DNA from: Deltaproteobacteria bacterium
Lineage (GTDB): Bacteria > Desulfobacterota > Syntrophobacteria > BM002
NCBI GenBank assembly: GCA_020353155.1
Contig: CP070689.1
Span: 2,620,758 to 2,669,114 of the forward strand
DNA: 48,357 bases
Direction of reading: 5' to 3'
In this document: in pieces, positions 1 through 8,946 of the stretch
Layout of the letters: each line of letters starts with the position of its first letter
Position numbering within the stretch: position 1 is the first letter of the stretch
Made by a program: the position numbers and the translations under genes
The notes under the pieces: generated by a model
What the model was told of the DNA's origin: nothing
Seen by the model: the letters and a program-made list of their open reading frames with translations, nothing else
Databases searched by the model: none

Positions 1-23
1 CGCTCTGCCTCAAGACACTAAAT

Positions 24-47
24 AACCCCGCTCTGAAGAGCGAGGTT
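24..47 (-). terminator. Hairpin downstream of cfa, possible terminator
   Basis: Arms AACC+CGCTC and GAGCG+GGTT enclose a TGAA loop, with one mismatched base on each side. It lies about 30 bases past the stop codon of the minus-strand cfa gene. Reading on the minus strand it is followed only by the short run TTATTT, so the U-tract is weak and the termination role is inferred. Confidence 0.4.
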
Positions 48-77
48 ATAGAATCGACTAGTGTTGTTTACTCGCTT

Positions 78-1274
78 CTAATTATATCCATCCTGGTAGA
101 GATGTTTGCGGGTGAGGGGCAGTTCATTGTTCAACCCGTTAGAGAAAAGAATTTGATAGAGGCGGGAACTTCCGTATTTGAATCCCGCCGAGGAAGCGTT
201 AAGAAACAACCTCCACATGCGGACAAATGATTCATCGAACATTTGCCTCACTTTTTCGAGGTTTCTTTCATAGTTGTCTGCCCAGCAGTCCAAAGTGTGG
301 GCATAATGAAGACGCAAATTTTCCACGTCCAGTAAGGAGAACCCAGACAACCCCATTTCCCGAACAATCTCGGTTAAATTTGGAATATAGCCCCCTGGAA
401 AAATGTATCTTAATATCCAAGGATCACGTGGAGACTCAGTTACTTTACCGATGGTGTGCAGGAGCCCTATTCCTCCTTTTTTCAAAAGCCTCGAAAGCTC
501 CTTCATAAACACCGGAATGAATGCTTTCCCCACGTGCTCGAACATTCCTATGGAGACAAACTTGTCAAATTCTCCTTCAATCTCACGGTAATCGGCCAAA
601 AACACCTTTATACTATTGTGCAAACCGAGTTCCTCGATTTTCCTGTTCGCCCATCCATACTGATTGCGAGAAAGAGTGATTCCCAGACCGTTGACTCCAT
701 AATTCTGTGCGGCATAAATGAGCATTCCTCCCCATCCGCAGCCGATGTCTAGCAACTTTTCTCCCGACCGAAGCTTCAGCTTACGGCAAATATGTTCATA
801 CTTATTGAGCTGCGCCTCCTTGAGGCTATCTCTCTCGCTGGTAAAATAGCCGCAGGAGTAAGTGAGAGTCTGGTCAAGAAAAAGTTGATAGAACTCATCG
901 CCAAGATCGTAATGATGGGCGATGTTTTGTGGAGCTCGATCCAAGGTATTTCTCGTTGCCAAGGAATGGGCGAGAAGGCGGATTTTTTGCCAGAAAGATA
1001 GAATTCGTCTGTCATACCTTAGGCAAATACCTAAGCGCAACAATTCCTGCAGATCGCCCTCAACTTCGAGATCACCCGCCATGTAAGCCTCACCAAACCC
1101 CATGAATCCATTACAAAGTAAGTGTTTGGCACCATCTTTTGATCTGAACCGCAGGATCGTTTGTGGGTGGTTACCGTAAACGATTGCCTCTCCGTCCCAG
1201 AATTCAAAAGCAAACCGGGTGTCAGGATCAGCGAAATGCATCTGCTTGGCTATATTCACTAATGATTTTTTCAT
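78..1274 (-). CDS. cfa: Cyclopropane-fatty-acyl-phospholipid synthase
   Basis: The enzyme uses S-adenosylmethionine to add a methylene bridge across double bonds of unsaturated acyl chains in membrane phospholipids. The 398-residue product is close to the E. coli length of 382. An N-terminal lipid-binding part is followed by a class I methyltransferase fold; the SAM motif LLDIGCGWGG lies near residue 175. The family signature HHYDLGDEFYQLFLD and the segment YSCGYF near residue 140 are present, the latter holding the cysteine that matches E. coli Cys139. The ATG at 1274 is preceded by AGGTG at a good distance. It is transcribed alone; the next minus-strand gene upstream ends at 1451, leaving a gap of about 175 bases. 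Confidence 0.95.
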   Translation of the reverse strand: MKKSLVNIAKQMHFADPDTRFAFEFWDGEAIVYGNHPQTILRFRSKDGAKHLLCNGFMGFGEAYMAGDLEVEGDLQELLRLGICLRYDRRILSFWQKIRLLAHSLATRNTLDRAPQNIAHHYDLGDEFYQLFLDQTLTYSCGYFTSERDSLKEAQLNKYEHICRKLKLRSGEKLLDIGCGWGGMLIYAAQNYGVNGLGITLSRNQYGWANRKIEELGLHNSIKVFLADYREIEGEFDKFVSIGMFEHVGKAFIPVFMKELSRLLKKGGIGLLHTIGKVTESPRDPWILRYIFPGGYIPNLTEIVREMGLSGFSLLDVENLRLHYAHTLDCWADNYERNLEKVRQMFDESFVRMWRLFLNASSAGFKYGSSRLYQILFSNGLNNELPLTRKHLYQDGYN

Positions 1275-1450
1275 TTTTTACACCTGAAGTCCTTAGGTCA
1301 CCATTGAAAGATGAAGATACCTCGAGGGGTGCCAGCATCAGCAGTAATAGAGCACCCCATTTGGACAACCACTGGAAGTCCAGCAGCACGACACCTCTCT
1401 GGCAGTTTTTTCAAGCTAATTCCAGCTTGCTAACCAAGGGTCAGATTATC

Positions 1451-1813
1451 TTACCCACTGTTTGCTTCTATGGATCGGTGAATCGCCAATTTGAGTTCAG
1501 TTAGATCAAATGACTTGACCACATAGTAATTTGCCGCAATGGATTTCTGGTCGTATTTGTAAGTGTCGTAAGCGGTGCATAAAATAACCGGTAGGTCGTG
1601 ATGGCTATTGCGGACCTCCTGGAGCAGTTCGAGGCCATTATAGTCAACGAGTTTGATGTCGAGAATCACTACCTCTGGCTTAAGACTGTCGATTGTTTGC
1701 AGGAGGTCATGTCCCGTTGCTATCGTCCAGACCCTATGGCCTGCATCTGCCAATTCCTCTGAGTAAAACCGGCGGATGTGCTCCTCATCATCCACCAGTA
1801 GGATTCTTGCCAT
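1451..1813 (-). CDS. Stand-alone response regulator receiver protein
   Basis: This is a 120-residue CheY-like receiver domain with no output domain. The acidic pair is D8-D9 (in ILLVDDEEH), the likely phosphoacceptor is D52 (VVILDIK), with T80 and K100 completing the active site. An upstream in-frame start at 1861 would add 16 residues, but the ATG at 1813 has a good Shine-Dalgarno (AGAGGA) and starts exactly where the domain should. It lies about 95 bases downstream of the tandem-GAF gene on the same strand, so the two may be co-transcribed. No histidine kinase is in the window and its partner is unknown. The region after the phosphoacceptor (KLVDYNG) departs from the usual xxPxxxG, lacking the proline. 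Confidence 0.85.
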   Translation of the reverse strand: MARILLVDDEEHIRRFYSEELADAGHRVWTIATGHDLLQTIDSLKPEVVILDIKLVDYNGLELLQEVRNSHHDLPVILCTAYDTYKYDQKSIAANYYVVKSFDLTELKLAIHRSIEANSG

Positions 1814-1908
1814 CTTATTTCCTCTTAAAGCAACTCCCCTTAATTTATCTAATTGAGGCAATCTTCATGGAAAGGTTACAAAGGTGCTGGAGAGAAGAAA
1901 CCTGAAGC

Positions 1909-2952
1909 TTATCTGTAAAGATCTCTCATGATCGCCTCATAGTCCTTTGTTATTCTTTGGTACATCTTTGCGTTTTCGATGGCAATGGCACCTGTTTCTG
2001 CAAGGACCTCGGCGGAATTGATTTCTTCTTTTGAAAATTCCCGAGGCTCGGGAGTATAGAGCCTCATTACCCCGATAACCCTTCCCTTGATCCGCAGTGG
2101 TACTGAGATGATACTGGCGATACCTTCCTCCTGGGCCTCTTTGGGGTACTGAGCTCTGGAGTCCTCAATAACTTTATAGACACTTATAGTTTTACCCTCC
2201 ATAGCATCTGAAATGGACTTGTCTGCATCCACCGGCCCCTTGTTCAGATATTTTTCGCTCAAGCCGTGCGAGGCCACGAGCTCCAGGGTTTGTCTCTTGC
2301 GATCCAACAAACGGATGGCACTGGCCTTCAGCTGTAAGGCCTGAACCATATTTTTGACCAGGACATTCAGCACCGCCTGCAGGTCAAGGGTGGAGTTGAC
2401 CGCCTTGACCGCCTCCCTGAAGGACATAAGTGTTTCATAATCCCTCTTGATCTTTTCGTACATCCTGGCATTTTCAATGGCAATGGCACCCATTTCTGCC
2501 AGGGCTTCGGCAGAGTTGATTTCTTCTTCTGAGAATTCCCGAGGCTCAGGAGTATAGAGCCTCATTACCCCGATAACCCTTCCCTTGATCCGCAGTGGTA
2601 CTGAGATGATACTGGCGATACCTTCCTCCTGGGCCTCTTTGGGGTACTGGGCTCTCGGGTCCTCAATGACCTTGTAAACACTTATGGTTTTGCCCTCCAT
2701 GGCATCAGCAATGGACTTGTCTGCATCCACCGGTCCCTTGTTAAGGTATTTTTTTCTCAAGCCATGGGAGGCCACTAGCTCCAGGGTTCGTTTGCTTGGG
2801 TCCAGCAAACGGATGGCTGAGGCTTTGAGATCCATGACCTGAGTTACGTTCTTGACTAGCAGGTCCAGCACCTCCTGTAGGTCGAGGGTGGAATTGACTG
2901 CCTTGACCACTTCTCGGAAGGAATCAAAATAGCGTTCTTCCTGTGGTTTCAT
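1909..2952 (-). CDS. Tandem GAF-domain protein
   Basis: The product consists of two GAF-type small-molecule/redox sensing domains and nothing else that I recognise: no kinase, GGDEF or HTH domain. Each unit begins with a short helix (FRE.VKAVNSTLDLQ) leading into the GAF fold. The ligand is unknown. The two units are almost the same in protein sequence; the DNA units are 498 bases apart and share a 101-base identical block (2051-2151 and 2549-2649). The ATG at 2952 is preferred over 2964 because GAGGTG lies just before it. Only about 60 bases separate it from the oxidoreductase gamma gene upstream and about 95 from the receiver gene downstream, so it may be a sensory partner of either; this is inference. 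Confidence 0.85.
   Translation of the reverse strand: MKPQEERYFDSFREVVKAVNSTLDLQEVLDLLVKNVTQVMDLKASAIRLLDPSKRTLELVASHGLRKKYLNKGPVDADKSIADAMEGKTISVYKVIEDPRAQYPKEAQEEGIASIISVPLRIKGRVIGVMRLYTPEPREFSEEEINSAEALAEMGAIAIENARMYEKIKRDYETLMSFREAVKAVNSTLDLQAVLNVLVKNMVQALQLKASAIRLLDRKRQTLELVASHGLSEKYLNKGPVDADKSISDAMEGKTISVYKVIEDSRAQYPKEAQEEGIASIISVPLRIKGRVIGVMRLYTPEPREFSKEEINSAEVLAETGAIAIENAKMYQRITKDYEAIMRDLYR
2051..2649. repeat. Internal direct repeat in GAF gene (101-bp identical copies)
   Basis: The blocks 2051-2151 and 2549-2649 are identical base for base, 498 bases (166 codons) apart, while the flanking parts of the two GAF units differ visibly at DNA level. This is an in-frame duplication with a homogenised core. 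Confidence 0.85.
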
Positions 2953-3013
2953 TTTGCACCTCATTTTAGGGCACGCCTTGGGCGAAAGGCCTGTAATAAG
3001 ATGACAGTAGCAG

Positions 3014-3727
3014 TCAAATGAACATTATTCTTTCATGGACTGAGCCGGCAAAGCGCTCGCGGGCTTCATATCCTCGCTCGAAAACGTAACTATTGAACTT
3101 CCGCCGCTCTTTGTAAGCAAGACCTCTCTTTTTTGTCGGTACGTTTTGTAGTATTCCTTCCACGGCGGCCGCTGTTGGCAGGATTACAAAGCGATCGTCT
3201 TCTCTAAGATGCAAGTCTGCCACTATGATGCCGAAGGAAAAGGGTCCCTTTAAGATGGTGGGAAATTCATGTTTAGCAAAATCGTAGGCTATCAGCCTCA
3301 GATCACAGCCCTCTTCAATCAATTCTTCGAATTTCCCAATGAATTCCTCTCTTGTAAGATACCTGGGCCCTCTACGGCTGGCAGTGACAAGAATTGGCTT
3401 TTCCACAAAAAAATCGGCCACCACTGTGAGGCCGCGAGGAAAGGACTCTCGGAATTCATTGACAGCAGAGACTGTCCGCCAAGCCTCGGTGAGTTCGAAA
3501 CCGTTGACGTAATCCACCATGTGGGGCACTGCACCTAAAACCTGTTTTTCGCGGATCACCACGTCCACGCACAGAGGCCCACCGGCCTGGGCCAAACCTC
3601 GGCACTGATGAATGGCAGCATGAAAACCCCCGGCGATGGCAGCATCCGCCTGCATGTTTGCCAGGGTCAGATAGCCAGAACCACCTATGGCTGGATTCGA
3701 GATGGTTAGTAGTCTTTCTTGGGGCAC
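3014..3727 (-). CDS. 2-oxoacid (indolepyruvate-type) ferredoxin oxidoreductase, gamma/catalytic-domain subunit
   Basis: The 237-residue protein resembles the small subunit of indolepyruvate:ferredoxin oxidoreductase (IorB type, pyruvate/ketoisovalerate gamma domain). It begins with a glycine-rich nucleotide-fold strand (ISNPAIGGSGYLTLANMQADAA) followed by the family-like segment HQCRGLAQAGGPLCVDVVI. The usual GVGGQG is changed to AIGGSG, so it is a divergent member. A GTG start at 3727 has a perfect GGAGG in front, nine bases after the stop of the TPP-binding subunit. Together with the two upstream genes it should oxidatively decarboxylate aryl or branched 2-oxoacids to acyl-CoA with ferredoxin as acceptor; the substrate cannot be read from the sequence. 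Confidence 0.75.
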   Translation of the reverse strand: MPQERLLTISNPAIGGSGYLTLANMQADAAIAGGFHAAIHQCRGLAQAGGPLCVDVVIREKQVLGAVPHMVDYVNGFELTEAWRTVSAVNEFRESFPRGLTVVADFFVEKPILVTASRRGPRYLTREEFIGKFEELIEEGCDLRLIAYDFAKHEFPTILKGPFSFGIIVADLHLREDDRFVILPTAAAVEGILQNVPTKKRGLAYKERRKFNSYVFERGYEARERFAGSVHERIMFI

Positions 3728-3736
3728 CTCTGCCTC

Positions 3737-4669
3737 CTATACTCTGTACATGGTGAGGAGTTCAGGTATTTTGGTTGAGTCGGCAAAGCTGGGCCCTTCA
3801 AAACTCAAGGCGCCGACGGGACAAGGGAACTGTTTGCAGGCACCACATCCGAAGCACAGGTTAGGGTCATTGTTGAGGAGGGCATGACACCTGAGCCCGA
3901 TGCCACACAAGCGGCATTTGAACCTGGGAAGGTCCTTGAGCTTTTCCGGCTCTTCTTGAGAGATACGCTCTTTTTCCTGCTGAAATTTGAGGTCCACACA
4001 CTCATCGCTCTTGACAAAACGACCCAGATTTAACCCCACCCCTTTGCTGTCCTTTGCCATATCCACCACGCAGACCCCGTCTGCCACCACCATGATCTTA
4101 TCCTTGTTGAGGTAGCGGCTTATGAGTTCCTTGAAAAGCTCAGCATTGTCATCAACATGGTATGGATTTAGGTGAATCACCTCAAAACCCAGTGCCGCAC
4201 CCTCTTTGTCGAAGTCAACCTCGAGGGGAATCTGGCCACCGGTCATCCGAATATTATAGTTGTTATAAACAATGGTTATGGCGCCCGATTTTTTGTTTTT
4301 AGCGGCAAACTTGAATCCGCTCATGTTAAAGTTGTATCCTCCATCACCTGAGGCAGTTATGACGACCTGCTTTTCAGAACACGACTCTTTCAGACCCTCG
4401 CCGACGATTACCCCTGAGCCCATGCAGAAGATAGCGTCCACAATACGGTAGGAGTGATAGCCTTGAAGATTCCCGCACCCCCTGTCTGCTGCATAGATCA
4501 CCTCGTACCTATTCTTGCCTTTCAATTCCTTTGCCCGGTTGAACCTTCTCATACCTTCGAGCACCGACCAGGATACCTTAGTGTCTCCACAGCCGGCGCA
4601 GTTGGATACCGGCCGCATATAGGTTATTTCATCCTGAGCCTGAAAAGGAAGATTTGGCGCGGTTGCCAC
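3737..4669 (-). CDS. 2-oxoacid ferredoxin oxidoreductase, TPP-binding subunit with Fe-S motif
   Basis: This subunit carries the thiamine diphosphate site: SGDGGYNFN near residue 106 followed about 27 residues later by VYNNYN, the GDG...NN motif. An N-terminal CAGCG motif is like that of pyruvate:ferredoxin oxidoreductase beta subunits. The C-terminal 60 residues hold many cysteines, including CFGCGAC....CP, consistent with at least one [4Fe-4S] cluster, with two further cysteines (CRLC) and one more just before. In IorA of other organisms the TPP part and pyrimidine part are one chain; here they are separate genes. The GTG start overlaps the control region of the upstream gene: its SD, AAGGAG, is inside the last codons of the alpha gene. 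Confidence 0.8.
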   Translation of the reverse strand: MATAPNLPFQAQDEITYMRPVSNCAGCGDTKVSWSVLEGMRRFNRAKELKGKNRYEVIYAADRGCGNLQGYHSYRIVDAIFCMGSGVIVGEGLKESCSEKQVVITASGDGGYNFNMSGFKFAAKNKKSGAITIVYNNYNIRMTGGQIPLEVDFDKEGAALGFEVIHLNPYHVDDNAELFKELISRYLNKDKIMVVADGVCVVDMAKDSKGVGLNLGRFVKSDECVDLKFQQEKERISQEEPEKLKDLPRFKCRLCGIGLRCHALLNNDPNLCFGCGACKQFPCPVGALSFEGPSFADSTKIPELLTMYRV

Positions 4670-4672
4670 CTT

Positions 4673-5938
4673 TCACTCCTTTTTCAAAATATGGTCGATA
4701 TATGAGAATCGCTCATAAATTCTGGGCTCGTAAGGAATGCCACAGTCGAAAACCCTCGCATCAAGGCCGTGCCTATTTACCAGATCTAAAAGTTGCAAAT
4801 AGATAACTCTTCCATATCCTTCCTCGAACACAGAGATTTTCTCGATGGAGAACTTCTTTAAGAGCTTTTTGTAAAGAGATTCTGGTTGAGGAAACACTAC
4901 GGTGGTTTCCACCGCAAGAAGCCCCCCAAATTTCTTTAACAGACGGTCTTTTAGGGTTTGGTCGTGCTTTACAAGCTGAAAGTCCTCGCGAAATGGACCG
5001 TTCAACAGTAACAAGGTCCTAGGGTTCTCTCCGTACTGCTGCACCTTATTCCCAAGAAAATCGAAATATTCACCAATCTTTTTTCTAAATAGGGGAATAA
5101 GTTTCGAGTGGAACTTGTTCTCCCGTGGCCGGATATGGGGACCAATAGTGACTAAGTGTTTGGGGTCCCTGGTGAAAGCTTTCTGTCTCATGTTGGCACC
5201 AAGATCTACCTCCATAGAGAGATCCACTGACACCTCTCGGTAGGAGAGATCATAGTTCATGATTACTGCAAAGGGAGTCCCCAACTCCTCGAAGAGACGA
5301 TAGCAGTTCTTCACTGTTTGGTGGGCGGTGAGAGGAGAGTGGAGTTCGAAGGTGGGAATGCGAAAATGAGATGAAAACAAAACCTTATTGTCTTGCATGG
5401 TCTGGGAAGCAGTTCCCTGACGATCATCCCCCGAAGCTATGCCGAGGCCTCCGGTGTAAGGAACCACGTTGACCGCCACCCTGATGGCGTCCGCAGCGGT
5501 ATTGCCTCCCAGGTGTTTGAAGGAGCACATTACCCGAGAGCCCACGGGCACTCTTTTTTCCTCGTCCTCGGCGAAGACGGTATCCCCGTATACCAGGTTC
5601 CACTCATCTTCGGTAAGAAACTCACGACTTTTGAAATCTCCCTTGCAGATAACCGCCCCAAGGGCGAGGGCAAAGGCGTTGTCTTCGTTAGTGGTGGTTC
5701 CCCAGTGAGCAGTCAATCGGTAATTGGCATTATCCAAAGTTTCTCCGGCTCTAAGGGTAAAGGGGCTAACCCTTGGAAGATTGCCCGCCACTTGCTCGAG
5801 GCTCCCCTGCAGGTCGGAGATGGGTGCCCCGGGGTAACCCGTTGCCAGGCGGACGCCGGCTTCCAGAGCTCCTCTGGCAACTGCCTGGTTTCCCGAAAGC
5901 CTAAGTTTGCCTAGATTGAAGACTACACTTTTGTTCAT
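4673..5938 (-). CDS. 2-oxoacid (indolepyruvate-type) ferredoxin oxidoreductase, alpha subunit
   Basis: The 421-residue product matches the N-terminal half of IorA-type enzymes: GNQAVARGALEAGVRLATGYPGAPISDL at the start is the pyrimidine-binding domain, followed by a transketolase-like central domain (GGLGIASGDDRQGTASQTMQDNK region) and a C-terminal alpha/beta domain. It is the first gene of a tightly packed three-gene operon: its stop is three bases before the GTG of the TPP subunit. AGGTGAGCC precedes the ATG. It functions as a complex with the next two genes in anaerobic 2-oxoacid oxidation (or the reverse reductive carboxylation). The protein is divergent from textbook IorA, so aryl-pyruvate specificity is a guess. 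Confidence 0.78.
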   Translation of the reverse strand: MNKSVVFNLGKLRLSGNQAVARGALEAGVRLATGYPGAPISDLQGSLEQVAGNLPRVSPFTLRAGETLDNANYRLTAHWGTTTNEDNAFALALGAVICKGDFKSREFLTEDEWNLVYGDTVFAEDEEKRVPVGSRVMCSFKHLGGNTAADAIRVAVNVVPYTGGLGIASGDDRQGTASQTMQDNKVLFSSHFRIPTFELHSPLTAHQTVKNCYRLFEELGTPFAVIMNYDLSYREVSVDLSMEVDLGANMRQKAFTRDPKHLVTIGPHIRPRENKFHSKLIPLFRKKIGEYFDFLGNKVQQYGENPRTLLLLNGPFREDFQLVKHDQTLKDRLLKKFGGLLAVETTVVFPQPESLYKKLLKKFSIEKISVFEEGYGRVIYLQLLDLVNRHGLDARVFDCGIPYEPRIYERFSYIDHILKKE

Positions 5939-6707
5939 GGCTCACCTGCCAACGGACTGTCACTCTGAACAACTGAGTTTCATCCAACCGCAGCGCCCAA
6001 TAAATGTTTAGCTGCTACTTTTAAAAGATTTCGATGGCGAGGTCTGTTCTCGACTGTTGGTAGAGACTGCCAAAATCGCAGAAGTCAAGTGAGGAGGGCT
6101 AAATACAAAAACAATAACCTTGGAAACAGAGGAGATTTATCTATTCTTCACTCGCTGGAGCCGAACAAATTAGGTGCCGCGCTCAGCAAAATCAAAAGTT
6201 GTATTGTCAATGATCCCAACAGAACAAAGAATGTTCCATTGAGATTATGGTGGGCACATTTTCAAGTTCATTTCCTACCCTAATAATATGTCAATATTTG
6301 CTGTAGTATCTAAATTTATGATACGACCCAGTTAAAGAAACTGTCAACATTAATCGGTACTAGAGCCCTTTGTGCGGGTTACTAATAAAAGTCGACTACA
6401 ATTGAAAAGTTCGTGCCTCCAATACAAGCGATCTTGCCTTTTAAAGGCTATTAGTCAAAGTCAATCTTTTGTCTATTGATCACTAACCACTTCATTTACA
6501 ATTTGTTCCGGCTTAAAAAGCAAGGCTGTAGAGCAAGATCCAGAATGGACAAAAATCTAAAAACAATATTTTACTGCTCAGAAAACACCCAAAAATGTCC
6601 CGAGTCAATTATTGCGAACAAGCTGAACACAAAGATTATTCCAATGCAGTTTATTGAGCTGGTCGACTGTTGCTGATACCTCCTGGCCTTGACATTGGTC
6701 TGCTCGC
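5939..6707. other. 769-bp gap, no gene seen
   Basis: The gap between the alpha subunit gene and the ClC gene is AT-rich. Two short open frames (6089-6283 and 6476-6676, plus strand) have no homology I recognise and no good ribosome site. Apart from the promoter candidate at 6318-6347 I see nothing in it. Confidence 0.6.
6318..6347 (-). promoter_or_regulatory. Sigma70-like promoter candidate facing the oxidoreductase operon
   Basis: On the minus strand TTGACA (6347-6342) and TATCAT (6323-6318) are separated by 18 bases. The -35 is perfect and the -10 matches 5 of 6. It would give a leader of about 370 bases before the alpha subunit start, which is long, so a nearer promoter is possible. Confidence 0.45.
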
Positions 6708-8501
6708 TCATGGCCCCCGTCGCAAAAGGCGCGGAAACCCCTCTAGTTCTCTTCGAACTACTGCCTTCTCATAGGCCGCCAATACGTCCTTTTTGCTCAC
6801 TGTACCTATCACTTTCTTATCACTATGATCTGCCAATACCGGAAGTTGAGAGATTCCCTTGCGGCCCATTATCTCTAGGGCTAGCTGGACTCTATCGGAA
6901 GCACGGACGGTTACAACATCCGTGGTGGCCATATCCCTGGCAATGACTAGACGTTTTATGGCATCCTCCTGAAGCACGGGGCGAATGTCGCGAAAGGAGA
7001 TGATACCGGTCAATTCGTCCCTTACATTGAGCACGTGCAGGTAGGAGACATCGTAATTTTTTAGAGTGTTAATGATATCTACCAGGAGCATGCTTTCTTG
7101 AATAGTTACCACCTGCTTGCTCATAATATCTTGGACCCTGAGGGTGCGGAGTATGCTTTGCTCCCTGCCCTCAGAGATATCTATGCCTCGGCGCAGGAGC
7201 TTAGTTGTATATATGGAGCCACGCTTCAATGATGTGGCAATGATCGTGCTTACAATACAGGAAAGCATCAAAGGCAGGATAATCCCGTAGTCCCCAGTTA
7301 ATTCGAAAATAATAAGTATGGCGGTAATCGGGGCGTGGGTGGTTCCCGCTACTATGGCACCCATGCCCACCAGGGCGTAGGCACCAGAACTGGCAGTGAC
7401 ATGAGGAAAAAGCAGGTGGACACACCAGCCGAAAAAGCCGCCAATCATGGCGCCGATAAACAGAGAGGGAGCAAATATCCCTCCTGAAGCACCACTGCCG
7501 AGGGTAATCGAAGTGGCCAATATTTTGACAAAGACCAAAGTGAGGAGAAGCAGCACTGGCAACTGATTCTTTAGGGATAAATTCACAGTCCCATAGCCCA
7601 CGCCAAATACATATGGCCATTTGCACAGCAGGAGGCCGAGGAGCAGACCACCTAAAGCAGGTTTTATATACTCCGGTATCTTCAACCAATTAAAGAGATC
7701 TTCGCACCTATATAGACTTACAATGAACAATAGGGCAACAAGGCCGGCAACGACCCCTAACACTGGGTAGAGAAAGAATTCCCAGAGGGATACAACATTG
7801 TAGGTAGGAATGATGAAGGCGGGAAAATCACCAAAATAGTAACGGGATATGGTAGTGGCAATTACCGAGGAAAGCACAACTGGAGAGAAGGTGGAGATAC
7901 CGAAATCGCCCAAGAGGATTTCTACGGCAAAGAGGACTCCCGCAATTGGGGCGTTAAAGGTGGCAGCGATGCCGGCAGCGGCTCCGCAACCGACCAAAGT
8001 CTTCTCCCGGTCCCGGGGCACTTTGAGTATCCTTGCCATGGTTGATCCAATAGATGAGCCGATCTGAACGATGGGGCCTTCCCGGCCCACAGACCCGCCG
8101 GAGCCAATGGAAATGCCTGAGGCCAGGATTTTGACCAGAGCCACCCTAGAACGAATGCGCCCTCCTCTGAGCACAACTGCTTCCATGACTTCAGGCACCC
8201 CGTGCCCTTTGGCTTCATGAGCTCCAAAATAAACAATGGGGCCCACTATGAGTCCAGCTAAGGCAGGCAAGCCGATCTTGAGATAGGCTGGTAGGGTGTG
8301 GGCAAATGTCAGGATGTCACTAGTATTCTGATAGAAACAGAATTGTGCTGCTTTAATGGAAAAACGGAACAATACAGCACCGTAGCCACCAAGAATGCCA
8401 ACTAGTATTGCCAGAAGAGAGAGATAAACATGTTGGTCCAGGCGCAATCTGCGAAGGGCCTGGGGGGCTCTTTCAGAACCTGCTGTGAGTATTTGTTTCA
8501 A
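6708..8501 (-). CDS. ClC-family chloride channel/transporter with CBS domains
   Basis: A 597-residue integral membrane protein of the ClC family. The three selectivity regions are visible: GSGGS with GREGPIVQIGSSIGS near residue 140, and GSGASGGIFAPSLFIGA in the second half; the gating glutamate of GREGP and a tyrosine (SIYTTKLL) at the central-tyrosine position are kept. After FNAPIAGVLFAVE, the E. coli 'proton glutamate' (Glu203) is replaced by isoleucine, which suggests a channel or uncoupled protein. The last 150 residues form a CBS pair (VQDIMSKQVVTI and VIARDMATTDVVTV) that may sense adenine nucleotides. The start is a TTG at 8501 with a weak ribosome site; it lies 70 bases downstream of the PilZ gene, possibly in one transcript. 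Confidence 0.9.
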   Translation of the reverse strand: MKQILTAGSERAPQALRRLRLDQHVYLSLLAILVGILGGYGAVLFRFSIKAAQFCFYQNTSDILTFAHTLPAYLKIGLPALAGLIVGPIVYFGAHEAKGHGVPEVMEAVVLRGGRIRSRVALVKILASGISIGSGGSVGREGPIVQIGSSIGSTMARILKVPRDREKTLVGCGAAAGIAATFNAPIAGVLFAVEILLGDFGISTFSPVVLSSVIATTISRYYFGDFPAFIIPTYNVVSLWEFFLYPVLGVVAGLVALLFIVSLYRCEDLFNWLKIPEYIKPALGGLLLGLLLCKWPYVFGVGYGTVNLSLKNQLPVLLLLTLVFVKILATSITLGSGASGGIFAPSLFIGAMIGGFFGWCVHLLFPHVTASSGAYALVGMGAIVAGTTHAPITAILIIFELTGDYGIILPLMLSCIVSTIIATSLKRGSIYTTKLLRRGIDISEGREQSILRTLRVQDIMSKQVVTIQESMLLVDIINTLKNYDVSYLHVLNVRDELTGIISFRDIRPVLQEDAIKRLVIARDMATTDVVTVRASDRVQLALEIMGRKGISQLPVLADHSDKKVIGTVSKKDVLAAYEKAVVRRELEGFPRLLRRGP

Positions 8502-8571
8502 TCTTCTCTACCCAATTCTCGATGTTACTAATCTTTCCAAGTATCAAAGGCGAGACAAAGAACTAAAACTA

Positions 8572-8946
8572 TTACAGTTCCTGATTTTTAATCCTCAAGT
8601 GTTCCGAGACTGCTACGGAGAGATATTTTCGATCCTCCTCAGAGATTCGGATGAATTGCACACCCATCCCCTTAGGCAGAAGCCCGACCTTAGGGGAAGG
8701 GACATTTGACCAGATCACCCTAGCCGTAGCAACTAGGAGGCAATTCAGCAAAGGAACGTCAACAATGGCCAAGTTGAAGATTTGATTTTCTTTTAAGGGA
8801 TCTTCGCAACTTATGAAGACTCCGTCCGCACCAATATTTATGGTCTCCCCAGTCAGAAGTTGTTGTGGCGTGTCCAAGACCGCAGGTAGTCTTATTTGAG
8901 CCCTTGGATATCTACGTTTTTCTTCAGGGTAAGAGATCCTTGTCAT
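8572..8946 (-). CDS. PilZ-domain protein (probable c-di-GMP binding)
   Basis: A single-domain 124-residue protein. The c-di-GMP-binding RxxxR is present as RRYPR near residue 12, and the second motif D/NxSxxG appears as NIGADG, with glycine in place of serine. The C-terminal half (VGLLPKGMGVQFIRISEEDRKYL) is typical of PilZ folds. Such proteins transmit cyclic di-GMP levels to motility, exopolysaccharide or other outputs; the output here is unknown. It lies just upstream of the ClC gene on the same strand. The altered second motif could weaken ligand binding. Confidence 0.8.
   Translation of the reverse strand: MTRISYPEEKRRYPRAQIRLPAVLDTPQQLLTGETINIGADGVFISCEDPLKENQIFNLAIVDVPLLNCLLVATARVIWSNVPSPKVGLLPKGMGVQFIRISEEDRKYLSVAVSEHLRIKNQEL

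Noticed and set aside
6089-6676. Two small plus-strand open frames in the 769-bp gap
   Set aside because: Short, no good ribosome site, no recognisable domain; expected by chance in AT-rich DNA.
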